DNA of 64,000 nucleotides from Physcomitrium patens (Eukaryota > Streptophyta > Bryopsida > Funariales > Funariaceae), in contig NC_037254.1 of NCBI RefSeq assembly GCF_000002425.4, positions 4,339,538 to 4,403,537 on the forward strand, read 5' to 3'. Shown here in pieces: positions 11,900-24,493 of this stretch. The notes beneath the pieces were generated by a model. It had not been told where the DNA came from. It did not search any database and saw nothing but the letters and a program-made list of their open reading frames with translations. The translations under genes were made by a program, and so were the position numbers. Position 1 is the first letter of the stretch, and every line of letters starts with the position of its first letter.

Positions 11900-13000
11900 A
11901 GATCGTCTGAGGGCGATTGATTTTATTGCTGTTGGTTGAATGCATTGTGAACCGAATTTTGCATTACAACCGAGGTTGAGGCAGCTTTTGATTTGTAAAC
12001 TAATTTTCTAGGTAATCATAATATTCAATCAGTATCAGGCATTTTGAATGCACATGCAATGTATCCACCCTAAGATACGGATGCTTTGTGAACATATTTT
12101 CAGATATATGCTTCATTCATTAGTTGCATGGACAGGATTGTTGCTTTTGTAATTTATTACATGAGTGGTTTGTCAATCAACACATTCATGTGTTTCTCTG
12201 ATACTACTCTCAACTCATGGTTCACACCCCGCATGCTTGTAATTTAGAGTGGAGCGGTTTCGTATGAATGTTGTTAGATGTGCAGGATGTCAACACGCAA
12301 ACAGATCGAGTTTGGTGAACTTAAGACTGATCTTCCATACAAATTGTCGAGACACAGCAACATCATGACAACGACTAACTAATTTTTAACCTCTCTTGCC
12401 ACACGTTCATGATGTCAGGAAATCATCAAATTCTCTACGAGTAATTTCCTTGTGCCAGGGCCAGCGTATGTCGAGTCCCAGAAGCGCTCTGTTTTCTTCG
12501 AAATCCACTCTAAATGCTTTGGTTAAGGTGTTGCACTTCGATATTTTGACTTCACAAACGATATTCTTCTTCAATTGGGTCACTGTTCAAGTGAAAGTGA
12601 GCCTCTACATTCACCGTTCTGGCACGAAGAACTGGATTCTGGGCCATGTCTGTGCTCCTTTGTTTGTCACAACTGATTGCCAGAAGTTTCCTACGTGTAA
12701 AATGCAATTCTATGCTGCGGATCTCTCTTTTGTTGCTTCAGCAACAGCTCGATGTTCGGCTTTCCATTTTACAGAGCCACTCATTCTTCGAGATTACTTC
12801 TCAACATGGCAGGGCCAGGTTCAAGCGTTGAAGGCATAACCATAGCTCGATTTTTGTGTACCAACATCCAGTGTAATCAGCATTAGAGTTTCTAGTCGAT
12901 GCTACATTCTTCACCCAACGATGGAAGAAGTTGAGATCAGTTATGCCTTAGACTTGCATGTAAGGTTCAATATAATTACACGATAGTAAAAATAAAAAAT
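11900..13000. other. Transporter 3' flank, no gene seen
   Basis: Presumed 3' UTR and spacer. An open plus frame of 147 codons (12396-12839) has no domain, atypical composition and no splice support, so it is not called. Composition drops steeply to AT-rich DNA from about 12960. Confidence 0.5.
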
Positions 13001-13401
13001 AAAAAAATCTTTGCAAGTACATTCTCCTTTTGGTTTACTATATATATTTTTCTTCTAACTTCTTTATTTTATTTTTAATTAAAAAAATCATTTTCTGTGT
13101 TAAAAATGTCTAATTATTATGTAGAGGACCTGAAAAAGAAAGAAAGAAATAGACATATATATGAATATACATATATGCATATATATAAATAGTCTATTGT
13201 CAATGATTGAACATATGAGAACATTTAATATAAAAACTCATTTTAAATTCTGGTTCTTTCTATATCATATATTTTGTCTCTGCAAAAAATTAGAAAAAAT
13301 GCTAACCAGTAAATTACAACACATCAAATGTTTGACAAGAAGACAATCTTAACATCTAAATAGTCTTGTCTTACACACCAACAATTTTTTTGTATAAGTT
13401 A

Positions 13402-13403
<2 letters not shown>

Positions 13404-13445
<42 letters not shown>
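13404..13445. repeat. (ATT)n microsatellite
   Basis: About fourteen uninterrupted trinucleotide units within the AT-rich island. Confidence 0.9.
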
Positions 13446-13447
<2 letters not shown>

Positions 13448-16400
13448 TTTATAATAATAATCTGACAAATTTAAAACATTTAATAGATGACTTAAGTCTA
13501 GAAGATATTTTTGGTAAAATATAAATATATTTTGAATTTGAAAATCTAATCCAAATAGTTTCTAATGATTTATCTTTAATAATTAAAAAAAACTTATTGG
13601 CACTTTAAAAATTTTGAATCAGTATTTTTGTATATTTGGTTCTAATAAAATACTCGATTTCAAATATAAATAATAAAAAAATAAAAGAATATAAATAATA
13701 ATATGTGACTACAACTTTAACATTATATAAACTTAAATATTTGATATATATTTTTATATAATAATTAAATTTCTAATAAATAAATTAAAAAATACTAAAT
13801 AAAACCATAAAAATTAAAATATTAAAAAATAATTTAAATAATGAACTAAAAATTTCTAATAATGTTTATATTCTTTGTATAGTATTCTACAAATTAATAA
13901 GATATTACATTAAAAATATTAAGATTTTTTTTAGTAATACTAAGATATAAAGTTTTATACCAATTATAGTAATAATTTAATATAAATAAGTATTACTTTA
14001 GATATTAATACAAGATAATACTTAGTTTTTAAAAATATGAAAAATCTTCATAGGTATATGTTTGCACATGGAAATTGAAAAATATTTAGATTCTAAGTCA
14101 AAATTAAATGTGTAGCATGTTTATTTCTTTTTCAGTATAAATGATTTAATTTTTTGTATTTATATACAAAAAATTTATAGTTGATAGAAAAAAAGTTATA
14201 TTTAAAAAATTGGTTGCTGTTAAAATATTTTAATTAGATGTTATTTATAATATATGTGTTTTGATTATATTAATTTTAAATTCAAATGTAAATTTTTATT
14301 TTATTTTATACAAAAGTTTTTAATTTTTAATTTTTTTCATTTAATTATTATTTTTCCTATTTTATAATTTATCTACTTGTTAAAAACACAATATGGCAAG
14401 TTTGCATGTCATTAACAATCATTCTATGAAATTTCAAAACAAAGGGAGAGGTTGAAATGGGGGGAGGGATATTGTTCTTGTAGCACTATATATGTCATGT
14501 TTGGTTAGTAATTAGGATATCTTGTAAAACCATTAAGAATGATTGGCAGCTCTAATTAATAGCATTAGTAAACTAAGATTGCATGTATATTTGATTAATT
14601 CTTAATAAAATCATCTTAACATCTATATGTTTCTTTGCATGTGTATGATTTTATATTTAATTGCTCCAAATTTGGAATAACTTAGTTTGGATGATGCAAC
14701 AATAAAAAAGATTTCAATGCAAACTTCAACTAAACGAAATTTCTCAAGAAAAATTTTAATTTGTGAAATTTGAAAGTAAAAGGTTTCACAAATTATTAAA
14801 AAAAACCTATACATGAGACCCATATAGAGATCAGGTTAGCATTAGTAAGAAAACTTTAATTATATCTTATAATTAAAATATTTTAAAATATTATAAATAA
14901 AAATCTATTATAACTATTATAGAAAAATGAAATAACTTTGTATATAAAAAAATTATTGACTAATAGACTATTTCTTAAGCAATAATTGTGCACATTGTAG
15001 ATTAAGAAGAGTAATGGGGTATTAGATTATTTGGACATCTTTAATAAGAACTTATTTAAGTTGATATGTATTAATATAAAAGTGAAAAATAAATATAAAA
15101 TTTGATGCTATTAACTTGTTTGCCTCTATGATTTGAGAATTTGGTTACTATTATGTTGTATAGAAAAGACACAACATAACTAAAAGAGTTTAATTTTTCC
15201 CTCTTATCTAATAAGACAAAAAAAGTAAAAGAAGTAAAACTTTTATATATTCATATATAAGCATTACTTGTGAGAGAAAAAATGATAATTTTTTTTTTAA
15301 TTATAGAGATAAGTTTAAGTTGAAATATTAAAACAAAATTTACAAGTATAGAATTTAATGCTCAAAATATATAAATATTTAACATCTAGAAAGAGATTTA
15401 ATTTAAAAAAAAAGAAATTTAAACTAGCACAAAGTTCAACTATTTTAAGATAGTAGTTTATGTTGATTTAAATAAAAAGAATAAAAATCTCTTAATTGTG
15501 GCAATTAGAAGTAAAAAATATGAGATGTATATTGTTTTTGTTATTTTTTTGTTTATGAATTTGTGGTTTTTATTTATTATTAGAAAGACATGAGATGCCA
15601 ATCTATCTTAAGAATGTACTTTTTTGACCATAATAAATCTAAGACAACAAGTTTATTTGGTATGTTGGCAATGTTAAAGAGCATTGTGATTTTATAAATA
15701 CATGTGAGTAATTCTATAAGAAGGATTTTAAAATTGATATTTGAAAAATGCATCAATTAAGTATCTATAACTTCTATGCTTATAAGCATAGGTTTTTGTA
15801 CACAAAGTGTTTTATAAGGCATAAAATACTCTTTATTAAGAAAACAAACAAAGGTTATAGAATTTAATAAAGTGGAAGTTGAAATTGCACAATGTATAGG
15901 TTCTAAGAAAAGTTATACTATTAAGTAAAAAAAGAGTTTATTAGATAAAACATGACCTTTGTAAGATGATATTGTTTAAGAAACCAACCACATAGTCTCT
16001 AATGTAGCTAGACAAACTTGTTTTTTAATACATTGTTTAGGTTTAAAATTGCACTTCTTATCTAATGGTTCCAATTTATCATAGGATAATATTAGAAAAT
16101 ATGTTTTAATTTTCTACTTTATAGATACAATATTTTTTGAAAATATTATATTTTTTCTTATTTTGTGTAATATTAATTTGTATATCTTTTACTTTTGATT
16201 GTATCTAATTTAATAGAAGTACTTGCTATAGGAGTTTTGAAGCATTGAATTAATAATTGTTTTTTGATTGGTATTTAAAAATTAATTTTTTTATTTGATA
16301 GAAAAATTAATTTCTTGATTTAGCATTTAAAAATCAAGTAAATTAAGAAAAAATTTTGTCACATTATTTTTTAATTTCTAAAAATATGAATAAATAAGTA

Positions 16401-18609
16401 TTACATAATATTATTTAAAATTAATTATTAAATAAATAAATAAATAAATTTATGTATAGAATCATTATTTTTGTGATAAAATAAATATTTTATTAATTGA
16501 TATATAAATTGTATGATATTTTCTATAAAAAAATAAAAAGATTTACAAGAAATATATTTAAATTGTTTTTCTAAATAATTCTTGATATTAATAGAAATAA
16601 TAAATAAAGCTAATGTATAGCCAAAATTGATTGTTTTATTTAGTTCTTGCATTTTTTTTGAAAATTCTTCATTTAACTTCTTTTTATAAAAATAATAACT
16701 CAAGATTTTTTATACAATAATAAAAAACATAATATCACTAAAATAATGTAAAAGAAGTTAATTTAAAAACATTGTAATATTATAATATTTAAAATTTTTA
16801 ATTTAAAATTATAGATAATTCTATTTTAAAAAAGATTAAACTCTAATATTGTTCATTTTATTTTTTTAAATTATTAAAACTATGAAATTAAAAAAATTTC
16901 TAAATGGATAATATACTTATGTACAGAATTGGAAATAATATTAATAAAAAAGAAGAAGTAGAGGTACAATTATAAAAGGTAAATAGTTTAGAATAAAAAA
17001 AATAATTTTAAAGAAAATTAAGAGTCTTAAATTAAGATTAGAAAATGAATAAAATACTGAAAAGTTTTAAGATGATCTTTACCTTGCTTGAATAATAAAA
17101 AGTTTTCCTATACTACGTTATAAGGAGTCTATATTAAGACCTTAGAAAGACTACATGGATTGTAAACCAAGTGTCTAAGTTGTAGAGTTTTATTTTAGTA
17201 GTTTCATAAAAATAAAAAAGCTTCTAAGAGATATTTTTATGACTATGAGGTTTGTTTAAAAAAATCTAAAGATTTGATTTGCATCTAGATTTTGTTTTTG
17301 ATATTGCTTGAGGAAAATATTATCTACCTACTATGTTTTGTACCTATTTGTATTTGTATTTTTTTAAAAAAGATATAAATATCTATTTCAAGAAATTTGT
17401 GAGGTAATAAAAAGTAAGAAGATTAAAAATCCAAATGATCTTGTAGAAAATAATATTATAGGAGAGCTGTTATATCTATTTTATATATCTTAAATAAATC
17501 TTCTAAAATACTTAAAATTCAAAAAGAATTAAACATGATAGAAAAATATATTAGTTTATTTTTATTTTTATTTTTTGAGATTTGACAATAGAAAATATTA
17601 TAAAATTATTGTTATTGAAGAATGTTTTAGGAGATAAATAATTTGTGCATGAATTTATTATTTTAAACATTTTTTAATAGAATGAAGTATTAGAACATTG
17701 AATTAAAAGTTCTTAAAGAAGACCCAAAATGTATTGAATAATTTTAGGCCATAAATAAACTTTTAGATTATTATTTTTTAACTTTATTAGTATTATTAAA
17801 TATCTTTTATCATATACTAATATTAAGTTCATAACACCCAAAAAAATGTACAATAATAAATTTATAAAAAATTCAAATTTAGAATTTTTAGATTTTAAAT
17901 ATTTTTTAATATTTTAAAAAATAAATATATAAAACTTAGATCTTAAAACTAGAAAATATATCTTTTAAGGCTATAAAAAAGAGTATTGCACTTATTATTC
18001 TTGAGATAGTTTTTATTTTTTATTTTATTTCTAAAAATATTTTAATTTTCCATAAATTTTAAGAAAGTTGATGATAAAGATATGAAAAACTTAAAATTAC
18101 AGAGATTACAAAGAAGAAACAAAGTTCTAAATAGGTTTGTTTACTTAGGTTTGATTTTATTTAGTAAAAATAATAATAATAAATTTTATTCATAGTGAGA
18201 AGATATCCAAAATAAAAATCAATGCTAGAAGAAAAAAACAATAGATGAAGTGAGGTTTTTTGTAAGTGCCAATCATTGAATATACTAGAATTGCTTAAAG
18301 AAAAGACAAATTGGTTTTAAATAAGTGTACAAGAAAAAAAAATTATTTAGAACAAATGAAAATAAATTTAAAGCCAAATTAGCAAAAAAAGTGATTTTTT
18401 TAAAAAAAGAATTTATTTCTAAATTATCTTCTCACTTTTAGAAAAGATTTTTTTATTTTTGTGTTGCTATTACCAATTTTACAGCACAATCCAAAAACTA
18501 CAATACTTATATATCTCCCAAAGTGATAAATATATTATAAGGAATAAAAATTATTTTATCATAGAATAAAAAGTAAAAAATTTAAGCTTAAAAATTTAAG
18601 CATACAATC

Positions 18610-18644
<35 letters not shown>

Positions 18645-18663
18645 CTATATATATATATATATA
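18610..18663. repeat. (CA)n(TA)n compound microsatellite
   Basis: About ten CA units run directly into TA units with one CTATA interruption. Confidence 0.9.
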
Positions 18664-19825
18664 AATAAAATTTAAATCGAGATTTTATAGGATTATTAAA
18701 AAATATAAATAATTATATATATATAGATATGATTATTTATTTTTAAATATATTTTTAAAATTTTAGTTTTTTTTAAAAATAATATAAATATTATTATATA
18801 GTATAATAGAAAATACATAATTTATTATGTTGAAAACAAGATTTAGATTTGGATCAAGGATTATAGCAAGAGCTACATATATAATTGGATAGAATGACAA
18901 CAAATCCCTCATTTGCTAAGACTGGTTTGTTTTCTTCTTTGCCTTCTTATACTCTTCCTCTCTTCATCACATGATCTTTCTTCTTCATTATTGATGCATA
19001 ATCAATGTTTTTTTTGTTTTGTTTTTGTTCGTCTTTTGATGCTTTTATTAAAATGTCTTGAGATGCATTTGTATAATTTTCTTACATTGTATTTTGGTTT
19101 TATTTCTAATTTGTACATGACATATTCTACCTAAGTCATTTGTTGTATAAACAAAGATCATCATGTATAATAGATTGAGTGCTAAAAATCAACATCAAGT
19201 ATGCAATCTAAACCAAATAAGAATGTACAAGTAATATACTTTTAAGGAATAATAATAAATCTAAATGCAACTTAGTCAAGCTACCTCTTATACCATAAAA
19301 AGAGAATCCAAGAGTACAAGTATGTGGAAAAAAAACTAAAACTTTACTAAATAGCTAAACTACCATAATCAAGCAAAATCTTACAAATATAAACCTTTTC
19401 TCTTAAAAACCACTTACAAGCTTTGAATTGTCAAGAATATCAAGTCAAAGGGGTTTCTTTACTTGAACCCTCAAAATCCTAATTGACACTAACAAGACCA
19501 ACTAGCATAAAATGCTAAGTACATGAAAATCCACTAAATTATATTAAACTACATTCATCCAATGTGATTTGGTACTTTATGCCACATCACATGACATTTT
19601 GAATACTTTGTGTATATATACATGTGTATATATTGGAGGTTTTTAGATTTGAAAGAGATAAGAATTGGTATTAGTAGAGTGTAAAAGTTTGACATTGAAG
19701 TGTGTGCAGATTTTGCAGATATGTGCATGTAAGAGGGCAGGGAATATGGTTTTTGAATGGCTTTAGAGAGAATATTATGAATATACTAGATGAGGCTGTA
19801 CTTTAGAAAGTGGATGTAGCTAATT

Positions 19826-19978
19826 TATTGAATGTCCCATATTATATGTACCAAAAGTTGTGACTTATCCAATTCTTAATTGAGACATTGGAAGTACCCT
19901 CTTCTTGGCTTCTGGCACATTTTGTTTGCAAATAATGATATCTATTATGTTTTTATAACACATCCTGTTTTTGTAACA
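19826..19978 (+). repeat. 5' LTR of the copia derivative
   Basis: It begins TATTGAATGTCCCAT (ancestral TGTTGAATGTCCC judging by the 3' copy) and ends GTAACA just before the primer binding site. Against the 3' LTR it carries about 35 extra bases after TATGTACCAAAA and many substitutions, so the insertion is old. Confidence 0.7.
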
Positions 19979-19989
19979 TGGTATGAAAG

Positions 19990-21260
19990 CTAGATGAACA
20001 ATGCTGTAAAGGAAGTTATGCCATAAAGAAAGAACTCAATTCTTTGAAAGATTATAGTACATGGAAATTTTTATTTTTATCTAATAATAGGAATATTGTA
20101 GATTCAAAATAGATGCTTAAGAAAAAACTTGCTAGCAATGGCTCCATTACTTTGCATCCAATCATGCTTTAAAACATAGATGGAATGAGAGTTTGGATAA
20201 ATCTTTATTGAACCTTGGTTGAGAGCGTTCAAAATTAGACCCTTGTTTATATACAATGTGCATTGAGAAACTAATTCTTGCACTAATTATCTATATTAAT
20301 GACTTATTAGTAGTAAGAACTTTGAGATCCTTATGAAATACAAGGATGAATTGTAAGAATGCTACAAGATGAAAGACCTTAGTAAAACTAGTGATTTTTT
20401 TCACATTGATTTTTTGCAAGATAAGAAAAATGATATTCTTAGTTTGAGCCAAACTTAATACATTTTTTGAAAGTTGGAGAAATTTGGGATAAAAGATATA
20501 AAAGCAGTTGCTATACCGATGGTACAAAGTCATGTCACTAAGCATGGGAATGATGATCTTTTAGATGCAGAAGTTGTAAAGCTTTATCAAAAAACTTTAG
20601 ATTTATTATTATACCTTACAAATGGTGTAAAGTATGATATTGCATGTAATTGTTAATACTTTGCTTAATATATGGTACATCCATATGTTTTGCATTGACA
20701 AGGATTTAAAAAAATATTTTATTACTTACAAAGAACAAAATATTTGGTATTGCAATATGAAAGAAAAGAATCAAATTTGCAACTTTTAGGCTATAATGAT
20801 GCAGATGGAGCAAGTTGTGTCGAGATGTGCCATTAAGTAAGATGTTATGCGTTTATATTGGAAGGAGTAATTATCATTTGGTCAGGCAAGAAGCAAACTT
20901 TAGCATCTATTTTGTCAATGGAGGTAGAATATGCAACTTTGGCTACTGCAATAAGAGAGACTTTGTGGCTTCGTAGAGTATTTAGGAATTATAACATTTT
21001 TAAGCCAAAAAGGATTTTTATTAATGAAGATAACAAGAATGCCATTGCTATTGCAAAGAATCTAGCACACCATGGTCATATAATGCATTGAAATACAGAA
21101 TATTATTTTATTAGGTAATGTGTAGCAAAATGACAAATTGGTTTGGAGTATTGTCCCACAGAGTAGATGGCAGCGAACATCTTTACAAAAGCTCTCTCTA
21201 GAGATAAGTTTCTAGCTTTTAGAGATATGTTAGATTTTGTTTTAGTAGAGAATTAAGTCC
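19990..21260 (+). pseudogene. Copia pol remnant (reverse transcriptase and RNase H)
   Basis: Scattered frames carry family motifs: KKELNSLKDYSTWKF (start of RT) near 20030-20072, YINDLLVV (degenerate YVDD) near 20290-20320, and YQKTLDLLLYLTNGVKYDIA (C-terminal RT) at about 20587-20646. The RNase H part has WSGKKQTLASILSMEVEYA and LWLRRVF followed by NKNAIAIAKN up to about 21091. Several in-frame stops and frame changes interrupt these, and the block between the RT start and YINDL is too short. It is not expected to be functional. Confidence 0.8.
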
Positions 21261-21277
21261 TACTTCCAAAAGAGGAG

Positions 21278-21433
21278 TGTTGAATGTCCCATGTTATATG
21301 TACCAAAAAGCTCTAGAAGTGCCCTCTCCTTTGCTACCGGCACATTTCATTTGCAACAAATGATGTCCACCTTGTGCAACAAATCATGTTTTCATAACAC
21401 ATCCTATTCTAGGACTGCTTGAGAATCATAACA
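21278..21433 (+). repeat. 3' LTR of the copia derivative
   Basis: It starts TGTTGAATGTCCCAT right after the polypurine tract and shares GGCACATTT, TTTGCAA and ATAACACATCCT with the 5' LTR in the same order. The final 20-30 bp are not clearly aligned, so the end is approximate. Confidence 0.65.
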
Positions 21434-21606
21434 TGAAGTACTGCTATGAGTAAGTTAGTACTGCAGTTAAGGGACAGGTGCTACTCCAGTTTACTTGTTC
21501 CTTCGCGCCGTTTTAATTTTAGAGGGAGAGAAAAAGAGAAAGGGCCATCCCAGAGCTTCTAAAGTTCTTCGCAGTCGTGATCATTCTCAAGGGATCTTGT
21601 TGGGAT

Positions 21607-21897
21607 ATGAAAGTTTTTGATGAAGTCAGAAAATCAACGCGATTGACCTCCAAAAGTGTTGAGTCCTTTTACGCTCCTTTCAGACTGCTTTCACGTTTTG
21701 AGCTCAACATCTTTTCGTGTTTACGGGAAATCTGTAGCGCTGCCAGCTCTCATACAAAAGGGAGGAAAGCTAGTGAAGCTGTGAGGTTAGCGGGCCATCT
21801 TTGCCGTTGCGCCAGCATTCTGGAGGAGGGAAAACAGTTCTTTCTAGGGGTTTTGTGTTGTGAAGGACGACAAATTTTTAATGGGATCATAGTCTAG
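21607..21897 (+). other. Possible 96-codon upstream ORF in the ENT leader
   Basis: An ATG-initiated frame (MKVFDEVRKSTRLTSKS...) closes with TAG 54 bp before the ENT start codon. It has a mixed, non-repetitive composition and no recognised domain. If the ENT transcript starts upstream of 21607, this would be a long uORF that must be bypassed or reinitiated past. Transcript start is unknown; a spliced leader could also remove it. Confidence 0.3.
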
Positions 21898-21951
21898 TAG
21901 CTGTTGTCGAACATCTCAGGCAGTGGGATTTCTACAGAAACTCTCGGAGCT

Positions 21952-24461
21952 ATGGCGGATTCTCTTTCAGGAACGAGTCCTGCTCTTGAAGTAGATGAGC
22001 ATGCCCACAAGGTACTTTCAGCCAGTATTGCTATCAATCTTCGATTTAAAAACTCACAAGCAATCTCATTTCATTATTTTGGTTTGTGGTTTTCGATTTG
22101 CACCTGGCGAAATATGCGCCTCAGTCCCTTCAAGCATGGCGTCTGGGGACAGTGAAAACACACTGAATCTTTCAGCGGTCCCTCTGCCAAGTTTCCGCTT
22201 TATTGTTACAAATTCTCATTGATTCTAAACTAGTGTCGTGCAGAGTGTAGATTATGGGTTTATAAATCAAGTATCTTTTCCTTTTTGTCTCAATTACTTG
22301 ATACCACAGCTTTCGAATTGTATTCATGGGGGAATTCCGCTTTGCGAATTAGAAACATACAGTCATGTCTTTATCCATGATCCATAAATGCTCTCTAAAA
22401 CCTTGATTCTTATACAATAAAGGATTTAATCATTTGTGTAAAGGGACATGAATGTTGATATATATATATATATATATACAGATTCATTTATAAGGCATCC
22501 GCAGTTGAACATCAGATATAGCTTATCGCCTTCGCCTCAAAAGAGGTTGCAACCCACCTTATGATGTCCCCCTGGCCTCCTGCGGTGCTCTTCTCCTTGG
22601 TCTAGTGTATTAAAATGATTGAGTTCGTTGCCTTTGGTTGGTTAAATCTGGGATGTGGCCCAATAATCTCTGGTTCATTACGTTACTCCCTGCTGCCATC
22701 GTTCACTAGGCATGGTTATTGACTTCAGTTTTTTTTTTTGTTTTTAGCTACTTCCGAAATTCTATGGACAGCATTCGTTTATGATCTAAATTGTTGAAGA
22801 CCATTTATTTTCAGGGCAGGACCGTGGGTTACCTTGTGTGTTGGTTACTGGGAAATGGCTGCCTGTTCAGCTGGAATAGTCTGATTACCATCCAAGATTA
22901 TTTTTTGGTGGTATTTGACGTAAGTGCTCCCAAAGCTTAATATTCACTTCTTTCTGTTTAATACCATCTTTCTTCTGCTGCAATTGGATTGATGAAGCTC
23001 TTGAATGCTGTGCTTTTGCGAATAGAGTGTGTCGAAAGTAGATTCTGGAATATTGAAATAGATTGTGCAAGTGGACTCTGTATGTTGGTAATCGAGATGG
23101 ATGGAGCCAGAGAACTTGGCAGAAGGGGTACAACCAATTAACCGTAGAGTATGAATACACAACGTTCTTGGCATGGTACTGATGTAAGAAATATGAGTTT
23201 AGACACGGTTGTTGGAAGGGGAGTAAAGAATTGTGACTTCTTAGCATGATCTTAATGGTCCTCTCTAAGGTTCCGAATTTAATTGACTGTGAATCATTCA
23301 TTATATATGGTTCTAAATCTGTGACCTGCATTCAGTGACTGTATGTACCAAGTTGATGGTTGTAGAGAAACGGTAGGTCCTCTCTAGTAGGATCATGCAT
23401 TTGAATTCTAGTCTTTCGAAGCACTACAAAATGAAAGGTAGAATGTTCATCTCTTCTGCATGGTATGGATGCTGCTGATTCACACTCACAAACAAGGTTG
23501 GGTGGGTGTGTACAGGGTTACCATGCAGCACGAGTGTTCACTTTGGTTTACCAACCATTTGCACTTGGAACCATGCTCATCCTCACATACCACGAGGCAC
23601 GCATCAATACACGTTTACGTCTTATATCTGGCTACACGCTCTTTTTCATCTTCATACTGGCCATCCCAATCGTAAGTGTCAACACAATATTTGAAGGATC
23701 GCTGTAATAGCTAAACCCCCACATGTAGATTTCATAATTGGATAATAGCCTGTAAGTATGGGAGGTGCAGATTTAAGCGAACTTTCATCACTGATCGAGT
23801 AGAGGCTAATCACCACGCTTTGAATTGAATGGCTACAGCTGGATTTAGCCACCAATGGGCATGGAGGTATTGGAGCATTTGTGGGTACCTGTATCTTTAT
23901 TGCAGGTTTTGGCGTTGCAGATGCATTTGTTCAAGGGGGCATGTTCGGCGAGGTTTCCTTCATGGATTCAAGCTATGTTCAGGTTTAGTCTAATATTCAG
24001 CATTCTAAGTACTCTCTTGACTATCTCTCTTTCATGTTCTAGAGTTATATTTGCCAGGAGGACTTGGAGCCCCAAACTTCATTTTCGTTCTTTCCAGCTC
24101 AAAACCCTTGAAACTATTTTAGGGTGTACCGTACCTCTGTCTTTGATAAGGGTTAATATTGCTCAGTTGTCGAATACGTTATAGTAGATGTTTAAAATTA
24201 ACTGTACCCTCGAGTCATATGAAGTCGCACATATGTAACGAACAACTGCCGTCTTTGATGATATTTGTAGGCGTTCAGTGCAGGCTTAGCAGCCTCAGGT
24301 GCAATAACCTCGGGTCTTCGCTTGATTTGCAAGTCCAGCTTCCCAAATACAAAGGATGGACTCCGTAATAGTGCTTGTAAGTATGTCTCCTCTTGTCGCT
24401 TAAGATATCGTACAAGACGAAAACTTTCTTGCACTTAGCTAGACAATTTTTTGTTTTTTGT

Positions 24462-24493
<32 letters not shown>

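Larger units (their letters stand above)
13000..19825. other. AT-rich gene-free island
   Basis: Extremely A+T-rich sequence in which no ORF exceeds about 90 codons and those present are low-complexity F/I/K/N/Y translations. It contains an (ATT)n tract near 13404-13445 and a CA/TA compound microsatellite near 18610-18663. I see no recognisable transposon protein before the copia element at 19826. It is likely old decayed repeat DNA. Confidence 0.7.
19826..21433 (+). mobile_element. Internally deleted Ty1/copia LTR retrotransposon
   Basis: A 5' LTR-like repeat is followed by a degenerate initiator-Met tRNA primer binding site (TGGTATGAAAGC, 19979-19990, 10/12 to the usual plant copia site). 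Then come decayed reverse-transcriptase and RNase H coding sequence, a polypurine tract (AAAAGAGGAG, 21268-21277) and a 3' LTR-like repeat. Gag, protease and integrase are absent, so the internal part is only about 1.3 kb. The reading frame contains stops and frameshifts. No target-site duplication is obvious. The exact right boundary (21410-21433) is uncertain. Confidence 0.8.

Noticed and set aside
12396..12839. 147-codon plus ORF after the transporter
   Set aside because: No recognisable domain, no splice context, and it probably overlaps 3' flanking sequence.
16428..16703. 91-codon minus ORF in AT-rich DNA
   Set aside because: Low-complexity K/I/F/Y/N translation typical of AT-rich non-coding DNA.
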